NCBI RefSeq assembly: GCF_002368115.1
Contig: NZ_AP018316.1
Span: 3,155,335 to 3,219,334, forward strand
Direction: 5' to 3'
Source of the DNA: Dolichospermum compactum NIES-806
GTDB taxonomy: Bacteria > Cyanobacteriota > Cyanobacteriia > Cyanobacteriales > Nostocaceae
DNA length: 64,000 nucleotides
Part shown: in pieces, positions 8,317 to 16,289 of the stretch
Layout: the number at the start of each line of letters is the position of its first letter
Position numbering within the stretch: position 1 is the first letter of the stretch
Program-made: the position numbers and the translations under genes
Notes under the pieces: generated by a model
The model's input: the letters and a program-made list of their open reading frames with translations, nothing else
What the model was told of the DNA's origin: nothing
The model's database searches: none

Positions 8317-9910
8317 ATTATTAGAAATTGCCCAAAAGGAACTTTCTCAACGGAAATCTGTGCAAATTCGCTGTTGTACTGCTGCGGGTTGTCTCTCTTC
8401 TGATTCTCAATCTGTGAAAGATCATCTCGAAGCATCTGTGAAAGCTGCGGGTTTACAAGATACTGTACAAGTTGCTGGTGTCGGTTGTATGCGTTTGTGC
8501 TGTCAGGGACCATTGGTACAGGTGGAAAATCGGGAAAATTTATCCGCATCAAAGCTGTATCAAAAAGTTATGCCAGAAAATGCAGCAGCAATTATGGCGG
8601 GGGTAAAGGGAGAAGTCACAAGTTTACAGGAGGGTGATTTAAATCAGCCATTTTTTAGCCGTCAATTACCAATTGTCCTAGAAAACAGTGGTAAAATTGA
8701 CCCCGAACGGATTCAAGCTTATATTGCGGCTGATGGTTATCAAGCCCTTTACCAAGTGTTGCGGGAAATGAAACCCAGTCAGGTGGTAGAAACTATTACT
8801 AAAAGCGGTTTAAGGGGACGTGGTGGTGCTGGTTATCCCACTGGTTTAAAATGGGGAACAGTAGCAAAATCCGCCAGTGAGAGGAAGTTTGTAATTTGCA
8901 ATGCTGATGAAGGTGATCCTGGTGCATTCATGGATAGGAGTGTATTGGAAAGTGATCCTCACCGGATTTTGGAAGGGATGGCGATCGCTGCCTACTCCAT
9001 CGGCGCAAATCAAGGCTATATTTATGTTAGGGCAGAATATCCTATTGCTATTAAACGTCTAGAAATTGCTATTCGTCAAGCCCAACACTTAGGGCTTTTG
9101 GGTTCACAAATCTTTGATTCTCCCTTTGATTTTAAAGTAGAAATCCGGATCGGTGCGGGAGCTTATGTCTGCGGTGAAGAAACGGCGTTAATGGCTTCAA
9201 TTGAAGGTAAACGTGGTGTCCCCCATCCTCGTCCACCATACCCGGCTGAATCGGGTTTATGGGGCTATCCAACGTTAATTAACAACGTGGAAACCTTTGC
9301 CAATATCGCGCCAATTATTCGTAAAGGTGCTGATTGGTTTGCTAATATCGGCATTGGTAAAAGCAAAGGCACAAAGGTATTTGCGTTAGCGGGAAACATC
9401 CGCAACACGGGTTTAATTGAAGTCCCAATGGGAACATCTTTACAGGAAATTGTCGAGGAAATGGGAGGAGGTGTTCCCGACAATGGTATGGCTAAAGCAG
9501 TACAAACCGGTGGACCTTCAGGGGGATGTATTCCTGCGGCGGCTTTTGCTACACCTGTGGATTATGAATCTTTAACTGCTTTGGGTTCAATGATGGGTTC
9601 GGGCGGGATGATTGTCATGGATCAAACTACAAATATGGTAGATGTCGCCCGCTTTTTCATGGAATTTTGTATGGATGAATCTTGCGGTAAGTGCATTCCT
9701 TGTCGAGTAGGAACTGTGCAATTACACGGTTTATTAACAAAGATTAGTCAAGGAAAAGGTTCACTAGCTGATTTAGATTTATTGGAGGAACTTTGCGACA
9801 TGGTAAAACACACCAGTTTATGTGGTTTAGGACAGTCTGCACCAAATCCAGTTTTTAGCACTTTGCAATATTTTCGAGATGAATATTTGGAATTAGTCAG
9901 TTGTCATTAG
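8303..9910 (+). CDS. hoxF: bidirectional hydrogenase diaphorase subunit HoxF (NAD and FMN binding)
   Basis: Flavoprotein subunit that exchanges electrons with NAD(P)H. An N-terminal thioredoxin-like [2Fe-2S] domain (CCTAAGC, GVGCMRLCC) precedes the NADH/FMN domain, with GRGGAGYPTGLKW as the nucleotide-binding glycine-rich loop and NADEGDPGAFMDR. The C-terminal [4Fe-4S] motif is ESCGKCIPCR with the fourth cysteine in SLCGLGQ. The ATG at 8303 is chosen over a TTG at 8273, which would only add residues overlapping hoxE; this gives 535 residues, the usual HoxF size. The 71-base gap to hoxU consists of short tandem repeats. Confidence 0.96.
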   Translation: MELSELLEIAQKELSQRKSVQIRCCTAAGCLSSDSQSVKDHLEASVKAAGLQDTVQVAGVGCMRLCCQGPLVQVENRENLSASKLYQKVMPENAAAIMAGVKGEVTSLQEGDLNQPFFSRQLPIVLENSGKIDPERIQAYIAADGYQALYQVLREMKPSQVVETITKSGLRGRGGAGYPTGLKWGTVAKSASERKFVICNADEGDPGAFMDRSVLESDPHRILEGMAIAAYSIGANQGYIYVRAEYPIAIKRLEIAIRQAQHLGLLGSQIFDSPFDFKVEIRIGAGAYVCGEETALMASIEGKRGVPHPRPPYPAESGLWGYPTLINNVETFANIAPIIRKGADWFANIGIGKSKGTKVFALAGNIRNTGLIEVPMGTSLQEIVEEMGGGVPDNGMAKAVQTGGPSGGCIPAAAFATPVDYESLTALGSMMGSGGMIVMDQTTNMVDVARFFMEFCMDESCGKCIPCRVGTVQLHGLLTKISQGKGSLADLDLLEELCDMVKHTSLCGLGQSAPNPVFSTLQYFRDEYLELVSCH

Positions 9911-9976
9911 TCATTAGTCATTGGTCAGTAGTTATTACCAATTACCAATCCAAAATCTAAAATCTAAAATCTAAAA
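9911..9976. repeat. short tandem repeats between hoxF and hoxU
   Basis: The hoxF-hoxU gap is built of repeated TCATTAG units followed by ATTACCA and AAAATCT units (the latter about three times). Such heptamer repeats are typical of Nostocales intergenic DNA. Confidence 0.5.
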
Positions 9977-9981
9977 TTACT

Positions 9982-10698
9982 ATGACTGTAAAAACTTTAA
10001 CAATAAATGGGGAATTGATTAGCGCTCGTGAGGATGAAACCTTACTAGAAGCAGCGCAGGAAGCTAGTATTCATATTCCTACATTATGCCATTTAGAAGG
10101 TGTAGGTGATATTGGTGCTTGTCGTTTATGTTTGGTGGAAATTGCGGGAAGTAATAAATTACAACCTGCTTGCGTGACTAAAGTTACAGAAGGAATGGAG
10201 GTGAATACAAATAGCGATCGCTTACAAAAATACCGGCGGACAATTGTAGAAATGTTATTTGCCGAAGGTAATCACATTTGCTCAGTTTGTGTTGCTAATG
10301 ATAACTGTGAATTACAAGATTTAGCCATAGAAATGGGCATGGATCATCTCCGCTTAGAATATCAAAATCCTCAGCGAACTGTTGACACTTCCCATCATCT
10401 TTTTGGCATAGATCATAATCGTTGTGTACTTTGCACTCGCTGTATTCGTGTCTGTGATGAAATTGAAGGCGCACATACTTGGGATATGGCAGGAAGAGGA
10501 TCAAAATCTCATGCAATTACTGATTTAAATCAACCTTGGGGAACTTCCCAAACCTGTACTTCCTGCGGTAAATGTGTTAATGCCTGTCCCACAGGAGCGT
10601 TATTTGATAAAGGTTCAAGTGTCGGTGAAATGAAACATGATCGGGGCAAAATTGAATTTTTAGTAACTGCAAGAAATAAAAAGCAGTGGAATTTTTAG
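9982..10698 (+). CDS. hoxU: bidirectional hydrogenase diaphorase subunit HoxU
   Basis: Iron-sulfur subunit that carries electrons between HoxF and the hydrogenase module, homologous to the N-terminal part of NuoG. Its 238 residues show an N-terminal [2Fe-2S] ferredoxin domain (CHLEGVGDIGACRLC with a later C), the HxCxxC-type cluster (HICSVCVANDNC) and two ferredoxin-like [4Fe-4S] motifs (CVLCTRCIRVC and CTSCGKCVNACP). All ligands are intact. The next gene follows after 35 bases, again with a TCATTAG repeat in the gap. Confidence 0.96.
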   Translation: MTVKTLTINGELISAREDETLLEAAQEASIHIPTLCHLEGVGDIGACRLCLVEIAGSNKLQPACVTKVTEGMEVNTNSDRLQKYRRTIVEMLFAEGNHICSVCVANDNCELQDLAIEMGMDHLRLEYQNPQRTVDTSHHLFGIDHNRCVLCTRCIRVCDEIEGAHTWDMAGRGSKSHAITDLNQPWGTSQTCTSCGKCVNACPTGALFDKGSSVGEMKHDRGKIEFLVTARNKKQWNF

Positions 10699-10733
10699 TC
10701 ATTAGTCATTAGCATAATTTAAAATAAACTCTC

Positions 10734-11255
10734 ATGTTACAGCATATTCAACAAATATTTAAGCGAATTCTATTAGTAGGAATATTGACAACATTTATAT
10801 TCCTTGGTTTAGCAAATCTATCATCTGAAAAAGTAATTGCTGCTATTACTCAGCTAGGAAATCCTCCAGAAGAACTTATTTATCGTTCACAAGTGAAATT
10901 AGATGATCAATCAGGAAAAGTCTGGCAAGTTGTATTATTTAAACAAGTGTATTCGGATCAACCATCGAATATAAATCTTCGCCTAGTTGGTTTTCCTAGT
11001 GTTGGTGAGTTAATTCATCCCCAACCTTTAAGAATCACCTCAACAACAGGTAAAGTTTGGAATGCTGCTGATGTATTTTTAGAGGAAGCTCCAGCACCAA
11101 CTGTTGGTCAATATGATTTGACAGAAATCTTACCTCAATTACCTCCAGAATCTTTAACTTTATCTATACCCCTTCCCAGCACAAACTTCATTAATATCGC
11201 AGTTCCTATTCATGTTGTCAAAGAATGGCAATCATTAATTTCCACTGAAAACTGA
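10734..11255 (+). CDS. DUF3122-type exported protein inside the hox operon
   Basis: Protein of 173 residues with a basic start and one hydrophobic segment (about 12-28, ending near VIAA), consistent with a signal peptide, so the rest should be periplasmic or lumenal. The body (LIYRSQVKLDDQSGKVWQVVLF, LRLVGFPS, LRITSTTGKVWNA) resembles the cyanobacterial DUF3122 family as I remember it. Function is unknown. It sits 35 bases after hoxU and 12 before hoxY. An exported protein between genes for a cytoplasmic enzyme is odd; related hox clusters carry an open frame in this place. There are no metal-binding motifs or cysteines. Confidence 0.72.
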   Translation: MLQHIQQIFKRILLVGILTTFIFLGLANLSSEKVIAAITQLGNPPEELIYRSQVKLDDQSGKVWQVVLFKQVYSDQPSNINLRLVGFPSVGELIHPQPLRITSTTGKVWNAADVFLEEAPAPTVGQYDLTEILPQLPPESLTLSIPLPSTNFINIAVPIHVVKEWQSLISTEN

Positions 11256-11267
11256 AAAGGTAAAAAA

Positions 11268-11813
11268 ATGACTAAAATCAAATTAGCAACAGTCTGGTTA
11301 GGTGGGTGTTCTGGTTGTCATATGTCCTTTCTCGATTTGGACGAATGGTTAATATATTTAGCCGCACAAGTAGATATAGTTTATAGTCCCTTTGCTGATA
11401 TTAAAGAATATCCCGAAGGTGTAGATATCGTATTAGTTGAAGGTGCGATCGCCAATGAAGAACATTTAGAATTAATTTACAAAATTAGAGAACGAACTAA
11501 AACAATAATTTCCTTTGGTGATTGTGCTGTTACTGGTAATGTTACCGCTTTACGTAATCTTTCCGGTGGTGCTGAACCAGCCCTACAATTAGCTTACATT
11601 CAAGAAGCCAATATTAATCAACAAATTCCCAATTCCTGGGGAATTGTTCCCCCTTTACTAGATACAGTTGTCCCTGTGCATAAGGTAGTACCAGTTGATA
11701 TTTATTTACCCGGTTGTCCCCCTTCAGCACATCGGATTCGTGCCGCACTTGAACCACTATTAAAAGGAGAAAACCCGCAAATTGTCGGCAGAAAAATGAT
11801 TAAATTTGGTTAA
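11268..11813 (+). CDS. hoxY: bidirectional hydrogenase small subunit HoxY
   Basis: Small subunit of the NiFe-hydrogenase module; it carries the proximal [4Fe-4S] cluster that takes electrons from the HoxH active site. Ligands are visible as GGCSGCHMS (CxxC), GDCAVTGN and LPGCPPSA. At 181 residues it is a short form without the C-terminal cluster domain or Tat signal of uptake hydrogenases, as expected for HoxY. It follows the DUF3122 gene by 12 bases. The 164-base gap to the CBS gene contains a G-rich palindrome (near 11851-11877) and CTGACTCCT repeats. Confidence 0.96.
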   Translation: MTKIKLATVWLGGCSGCHMSFLDLDEWLIYLAAQVDIVYSPFADIKEYPEGVDIVLVEGAIANEEHLELIYKIRERTKTIISFGDCAVTGNVTALRNLSGGAEPALQLAYIQEANINQQIPNSWGIVPPLLDTVVPVHKVVPVDIYLPGCPPSAHRIRAALEPLLKGENPQIVGRKMIKFG

Positions 11814-11977
11814 TTAGTAATTACAACCAAATAAATACATACATTATAGCCCTCTCCTTGCTTGCGGGGAGGGGGTTGGGGGTGGGCTTCTTAGATTTAA
11901 CTCAACAGATAACCCCTATATTTTCTTTCTTCCTCCTGACTCCTTTCTTTCTGACTCCTATTTTTCCGAGGTGACTT

Positions 11978-12592
11978 ATGTTAACAGCAGCAGATGTAAT
12001 GACTAAAGATGTGGCAATGATTCGCAGTTCAGCCACAGTCAAAGAAGCAGTTGATTTAATGAAAGCAAGAGATTGGAGAGCATTAATTGTAGATCGTCGT
12101 CATGAACAAGATGCTTATGGAATTATCACAGAAAGCGACATTGTGTATAAAGTCATTTCCTATAGCAAAGATCCAAATAAAATCCGTGTTTATGAAATTA
12201 TGACTAAACCTTGTATTGTCGTTAATCCAGAATTAGGTTTAGAATATGTAGCCAGATTATTTGCTAATCATCATCTCCGACGTGCGCCTGTAATTAGTGG
12301 TAAATTATTAGGAATAATCTCACTTACTGATATCTTAGCCAGAAGTACTTGTTTAGAACAACCGCGCTCATTTTTATTAGAACAAGAATTACAAGATGAA
12401 ATTAAAAAAGCTCGAATTGTTTGTGCAGAAAAAGGCATCAATTCCGCAGAATGTGCAGCAGCTTGGGATGTAGTAGAAGAAATTCAAGCCGAAATTGCCC
12501 ACCAACTCGCTGAAAAACCTCTGAAAACTGCCTTTGAAGATTACTGTGATGAATATTCAGAATTCACAGAATCTAGGTTTTATGATTTGTAA
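11978..12592 (+). CDS. CBS-domain protein between hoxY and hoxH
   Basis: Two CBS motifs form one Bateman module: residues 1-60 (LTAADVMTKDVAMIRSSATV, DAYGIITESDIVYKV) and 70-125 (VYEIMTKPCIVVNPELGL, LRRAPVISGKLLGIISLTDIL). CBS pairs usually bind adenine nucleotides and sense energy charge. The C-terminal 80 residues form acidic helices (DEIKKARIVCAEKGINSAECAAAWDVVEEI), a tail shared with a group of cyanobacterial CBS/CP12 proteins. No CP12 cysteine pair is complete: cysteines occur in IVCAEKG and SAECAAAW only, plus YCDEYSE. A strong GAGGTG lies 5 bases before the ATG. A regulatory role toward the hydrogenase is inference from position. Confidence 0.85.
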   Translation: MLTAADVMTKDVAMIRSSATVKEAVDLMKARDWRALIVDRRHEQDAYGIITESDIVYKVISYSKDPNKIRVYEIMTKPCIVVNPELGLEYVARLFANHHLRRAPVISGKLLGIISLTDILARSTCLEQPRSFLLEQELQDEIKKARIVCAEKGINSAECAAAWDVVEEIQAEIAHQLAEKPLKTAFEDYCDEYSEFTESRFYDL

Positions 12593-12605
12593 TATGTAGT
12601 AATAC

Positions 12606-12680
12606 GTAGGTTGGGTAGAACGAAGTGAAACCCAACATGATCAAAGATTTTTTGGGTTTCCTTGCGTCAACCCAACCTAC
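12606..12680. repeat. GTAGGTTGGGT palindromic element before hoxH
   Basis: The ends GTAGGTTGGGT and ACCCAACCTAC are perfect inverted repeats, with internal AACCCAAC and TTGGGTTT arms. Other members or halves are at 15586-15639, 32356-32446 and 33280-33309. It lies entirely in the CBS-hoxH gap and ends 32 bases before the hoxH ATG. Confidence 0.7.
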
Positions 12681-12712
12681 AATTGTTTATTATTACCAAT
12701 CACCGATTAATT

Positions 12713-14161
12713 ATGAAAACAATCATTATTGACCCAGTTACTCGCATTGAAGGACACGCGAAAATTAGCATTTATTTAGATGATGAAGGTCAAGTAAATG
12801 ATGCTAGATTTCATGTTACGGAATTTCGTGGGTTTGAAAAATTTTGTGTCGGTCGTCCATTTCCAGAAATGCCAGGAATTACGGCGAGAATTTGCGGTAT
12901 TTGTCCAGTCAGTCACTTATTAGCATCAGCCAAAACAGGCGATCGCATTTTAGCCGTCACAATTCCCAAAACAGCCTCTCAATTACGCCGTTTGATGAAT
13001 TTGGGTCAAATCATCCAATCTCATGCCCTCAGCTTCTTTCACCTCAGCGCACCAGACCTATTATTAGGCATGGATAGCGAACCCGAAAACCGCAATATTT
13101 TTGGTTTAATTGCTGCCGAACCGGAATTAGCCAGAGGTGGAATCCGTTTACGCCAATTTGGACAAGAAATCATTGAATTATTAGGAGGAAAAAAAATTCA
13201 TCCTTCCTGGGCTGTTCCTGGTGGAGTTCGTGACCCTTTAACCACAGAAAATCGCACCCACATTCAGCAAAAAATTCCTGAAGCCAAAGCCACTGTAATT
13301 AGTGCCATAGCTTTATTTAAAAGCTTGTTAAAAACTTATGAAAAAGAAGCAAAAACCTTTGGTAATTTTCCGAGTTTATTCATGGGTTTAGTCAGTTCTG
13401 AAGGTTTATGGGAAACTTATGATGGACATATCCGATTTGTTGATAGTGGAGGAAACATCGTTGCTGATAATCTTGATGCTGCTAACTATCATGAATTTAT
13501 TGGTGAAGCAGTCCAAGCAGATTCTTATTTAAAATCACCTTATTATCTTCCTTTAGGTTATCCTGATACCACAGATCATTGTCGTTTAGATAGTGGAATG
13601 TATCGCGTTGGACCATTAGCTAGATTAAATATTTGTAATCATATTGGCACACCTTTAGCAGACACAGAATTAAAAGAATTTCGTAGTCATGGAAACGGAA
13701 CTGTTAAATCATCATTTTTCTATCATTATGCCCGGTTGATTGAAATTTTAGCATCAATTGAACATATAGAGATTATCCTTGATGACCCAGATATTCTATC
13801 AACTCGTCTCCGTGCGGAAGCTGGTATTAATTGCCTGGAAGCAGTTGGAGTTAGTGAAGCCCCAAGAGGAACATTATTCCATCATTATCAAGTTGATGAA
13901 AATGGTTTAATGTTAAAAGTAAATTTGATTATTGCTACTGGTCAAAATAACTTAGCCATGAATCGCACAGTTGCCCAAATTGCCCGTCATTTTATTCAAG
14001 GAGACCATATAAAAGAAGGAATGTTAAACCGAGTTGAAGCCGGAATTAGGGCTTTTGATCCTTGTTTGAGTTGTTCCACTCATGCAATGGGACAAATGCC
14101 TTTATTAATAGAAGTAGTGGACACAAATGGAACTATAGTTAATCAAATTTGCCGTAATTAA
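12713..14161 (+). CDS. hoxH: bidirectional hydrogenase large subunit HoxH (NiFe active site)
   Basis: Catalytic subunit that binds the Ni-Fe(CN)2CO centre. The N-terminal ligand motif is RICGICPVSH (cysteines 61 and 64) and the C-terminal one DPCLSCSTH (449-457). The 25 residues after His457 (AMGQMPLLIE...) form the extension that the endopeptidase HoxW removes after nickel insertion. The ATG at 12713 is chosen because MKTIIIDPVTRIEGH is the conserved start; the TTG at 12662 would translate repeat DNA. It is 482 residues with all key residues present. A perfect 15-bp-arm hairpin 12 bases after the stop probably ends the hox transcript. Confidence 0.97.
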   Translation: MKTIIIDPVTRIEGHAKISIYLDDEGQVNDARFHVTEFRGFEKFCVGRPFPEMPGITARICGICPVSHLLASAKTGDRILAVTIPKTASQLRRLMNLGQIIQSHALSFFHLSAPDLLLGMDSEPENRNIFGLIAAEPELARGGIRLRQFGQEIIELLGGKKIHPSWAVPGGVRDPLTTENRTHIQQKIPEAKATVISAIALFKSLLKTYEKEAKTFGNFPSLFMGLVSSEGLWETYDGHIRFVDSGGNIVADNLDAANYHEFIGEAVQADSYLKSPYYLPLGYPDTTDHCRLDSGMYRVGPLARLNICNHIGTPLADTELKEFRSHGNGTVKSSFFYHYARLIEILASIEHIEIILDDPDILSTRLRAEAGINCLEAVGVSEAPRGTLFHHYQVDENGLMLKVNLIIATGQNNLAMNRTVAQIARHFIQGDHIKEGMLNRVEAGIRAFDPCLSCSTHAMGQMPLLIEVVDTNGTIVNQICRN

Positions 14162-14172
14162 GTTAGTTATTT

Positions 14173-14205
14173 AGATCCCCGACTTCTTAAAGAAGTCGGG
14201 GATCT
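14173..14205 (+). terminator. perfect hairpin after hoxH
   Basis: AGATCCCCGACTTCT and its exact complement are separated by TAA. A nearly identical hairpin follows putA (54763-54795), and an imperfect relative follows mtnP (40252-40287). It starts 12 bases after the hoxH stop. The tail (AGTATTTTTATG) contains a T run. It is both a dispersed repeat and a plausible terminator. Confidence 0.65.
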
Positions 14206-14253
14206 AGTATTTTTATGATATAATTCAACTTAAACTGATATTACCCAAATTTT

Positions 14254-14835
14254 ATGACTCTTGCTACTGCTAAACGCTTTACCATAACTGAATATCACCG
14301 TCTAGCAGACCTTGACTTCTTCACAGAAGATGACAGAGTTGAACTAATTAAAGGTGAAATTATCAAAATGGCTGCAAAAGGTAGACCACATTCAACATAC
14401 AATAGACGGTTAATCAGAGAATTAACAACATTATTAGGAAATCTTGCCACTTTACAAGCTCAAGATCCTATATACATAGCCCCAAATAGTGAACCAGAAC
14501 CAGATATAGCTATCCTCCGTAATAGAACTGATGATTATTTTCTAAATCATCCCACCTCATCTGATATTTTCCTAATTATTGAAGTAGCTGATTCATCTTT
14601 AAAATATGACCAAGAAGTGAAACTACCCCTATATTCAGAAGCAGGTATTTCTGATTATTGGATTTTCAACTTAATCGCCTATTATTTAGAATGCTACAGT
14701 GACCCATATCAAGATTTACAAGGTAAATTTGGCTATCGTCACAAATCAATTATCCTCCCTAATGAGTCCGTAAAATTGCCATCTTTCCCGGAATTAATCT
14801 TAGATTTAACTAAAGTATTTCCAGGGAAAAATTAA
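14254..14835 (+). CDS. Uma2-family (DUF820) PD-(D/E)xK-like protein
   Basis: Member of the Uma2 group, numerous in cyanobacteria and predicted to have a restriction-endonuclease-like fold. Visible landmarks in its 193 residues: FTITEYHRLADLDFFTEDDRVELIKGEIIKM, then EPEPDIAILRNR (predicted catalytic Asp) and DIFLIIEVADSSLKYDQEVKLPLYSEAGISDYWI, where E and K of EVADSSLKYD fit the family motif. The cellular role is unknown. It lies 92 bases after hoxH beyond the hairpin, so it is probably not part of the hox transcript. Confidence 0.88.
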   Translation: MTLATAKRFTITEYHRLADLDFFTEDDRVELIKGEIIKMAAKGRPHSTYNRRLIRELTTLLGNLATLQAQDPIYIAPNSEPEPDIAILRNRTDDYFLNHPTSSDIFLIIEVADSSLKYDQEVKLPLYSEAGISDYWIFNLIAYYLECYSDPYQDLQGKFGYRHKSIILPNESVKLPSFPELILDLTKVFPGKN

Positions 14836-14967
14836 GTTATAAAATTAAAATTTGCAAAAATTGATAAAATGTGCTATTTTAATTGTGAAGTGATGTAATG
14901 GGATTCTAGTGAAAATTTACAATAATACTAGTATAAAAATTAGCGGCTGATATAGCCGCACCAGTAT

Positions 14968-15357
14968 CTATGGTTCACTCATATTTACACCTGCTGCAAT
15001 AAGGTCAAAATTATTGGGAAAATGGGTGTTATGATCACAGTCTGCCTTTTTTAAATGCGTCCCTTCTAAATTAGCTTGACGCAAATTCGCGGAAAATAAC
15101 ATTGTTCCGCGCAAATCTGCATTTTGTAAATTGGCCTCACTTAAATCAGCAAAACTCAAATCACATCCTCGCAAATTTGCACCGCTAAGGTTGGCTTTAC
15201 TCAAATCAGCATAGCTGAAATCAGAGCCTTTTAAATCCAAACTTTGTAAATTAGCATCGCCTAATTCTGCTCTTTCAAAGTCTCTTTTTCCCATCGCATA
15301 TTCTTCTAAAATCCTAGCAGCACTATTAATTGGTTGTTGAAAATTAACTTCAGGCAT
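14968..15357 (-). CDS. pentapeptide repeat protein
   Basis: Of 129 residues, about 35-110 are A(D/N)LXX repeats (ANLQSLDLKG, SYADLSKANL, LSFADLSEAN, LRQANLEGTH), which fold as a right-handed quadrilateral beta-helix. The 34 residues before the repeats (INSAARILEEYAMGKRDFER) form a helical cap common in cyanobacterial members. There is no signal peptide, so it is probably cytoplasmic. Function is unknown. It is transcribed against the flanking hox-related genes. Confidence 0.88.
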   Translation of the reverse strand: MPEVNFQQPINSAARILEEYAMGKRDFERAELGDANLQSLDLKGSDFSYADLSKANLSGANLRGCDLSFADLSEANLQNADLRGTMLFSANLRQANLEGTHLKKADCDHNTHFPNNFDLIAAGVNMSEP

Positions 15358-15585
15358 AAAACAGCCTCACAATTTATCTAAAAATTCTCATGGTTTAATG
15401 AAAACCATCCCAATTTATAATATAACGAATAAGTCAGAAAATAAATGTTCTGTTCACATAAGTTCGTTTTGATAATTTTTGTGTTTGCTCATAAGTCACT
15501 CAAATTTTACTCTTAGTCTTATATTCAAAATTAAGATGAAACTGTAGGCAATACTGCTCGGTTAAGCCTCAAAAGTCATTATATT

Positions 15586-15639
15586 GTAGGTTGGGTTGTT
15601 CGCGTTAGCGTTGCGGAGCAATCAGAACGAAACCCAACA
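15586..15639. repeat. GTAGGTTGGGT element, one end incomplete
   Basis: Begins GTAGGTTGGGTT and contains AACCCAAC as the opposite arm, but the outer right end is missing. It belongs to the family at 12606-12680 and 32356-32446. The rest of the 390-base gap before hoxW holds a GACCGCAGATAAACGC motif (near 15708), also found inside the elements at 7484-7776 and 19056-19147. Confidence 0.6.
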
Positions 15640-15747
15640 AAATCCTTGATAATTTTCTTAACCGACAAGTATTGAAACTGTAGGGAACAAAATTTCTAGA
15701 ATAGTTGACCGCAGATAAACGCGGATGAATTAACAAGAGGAATAAAA

Positions 15748-16191
15748 ATGATAAAAACTACAATAGTGATTGGTTATGGAAATGAATTATGTAGTGATGA
15801 TGGTATTGGTTGTAGGGTAGCAAATATAGTTAATCTTTGGCATCTATCTAATGTCCAATCTTTAGCAGTTCACCAACTTACTCCAGAATTAGCAGCAAAT
15901 TTGGCAAATGTCAATTTAGCAATTTTTGTAGATGCTAGTTTGAATTCAGAATTGCAAAATGTGCAAGTAGAATCTATACTACCTAATGAATCTAGGATGA
16001 TCATAGGACATAGCATTAAGCTTACATATCTTTTAGCCTTAACAAAATCTCTCTATGGTTATAGTCCACCAGCTTGGTTAATAACAGTACCAGGGGTTAA
16101 CTTTGAATTAGGAGATTGTCTTTCACCAATAGCAGAACAAGGAATTAGTATAGCTTTAACAAAAATCATTAACATTATTAATAAAGGATAA
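15748..16191 (+). CDS. hoxW: hydrogenase maturation protease HoxW
   Basis: Endopeptidase that removes the C-terminal extension of HoxH after nickel insertion. The 147 residues begin TTIVIGYGNELCSDDGIGC, the family signature, where Glu (GNEL) and Asp are nickel-sensing ligands; a further conserved region is IFVDASL, and GHSIKL supplies the likely histidine ligand. The location 1.6 kb after hoxH and the short length point to HoxW rather than the uptake-hydrogenase protease HupW, though specificity cannot be proven from sequence. An AAGAGGAATA ribosome binding site precedes the ATG. Confidence 0.87.
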   Translation: MIKTTIVIGYGNELCSDDGIGCRVANIVNLWHLSNVQSLAVHQLTPELAANLANVNLAIFVDASLNSELQNVQVESILPNESRMIIGHSIKLTYLLALTKSLYGYSPPAWLITVPGVNFELGDCLSPIAEQGISIALTKIINIINKG

Positions 16192-16289
16192 AAAATTCCA
16201 TTTCTCTTCCTCTCTGCGACTCTGCGTGAAACAAATTCATACCTTCATTCAGCAAAATACAAAATAATCACAAATTCATAGGAGTATGT

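Noticed and set aside
12662..12712. TTG start of hoxH at 12662
   Set aside because: The extra 17 residues are encoded by the GTAGGTTGGGT repeat and are not part of the HoxH family; the ATG at 12713 gives the conserved start.
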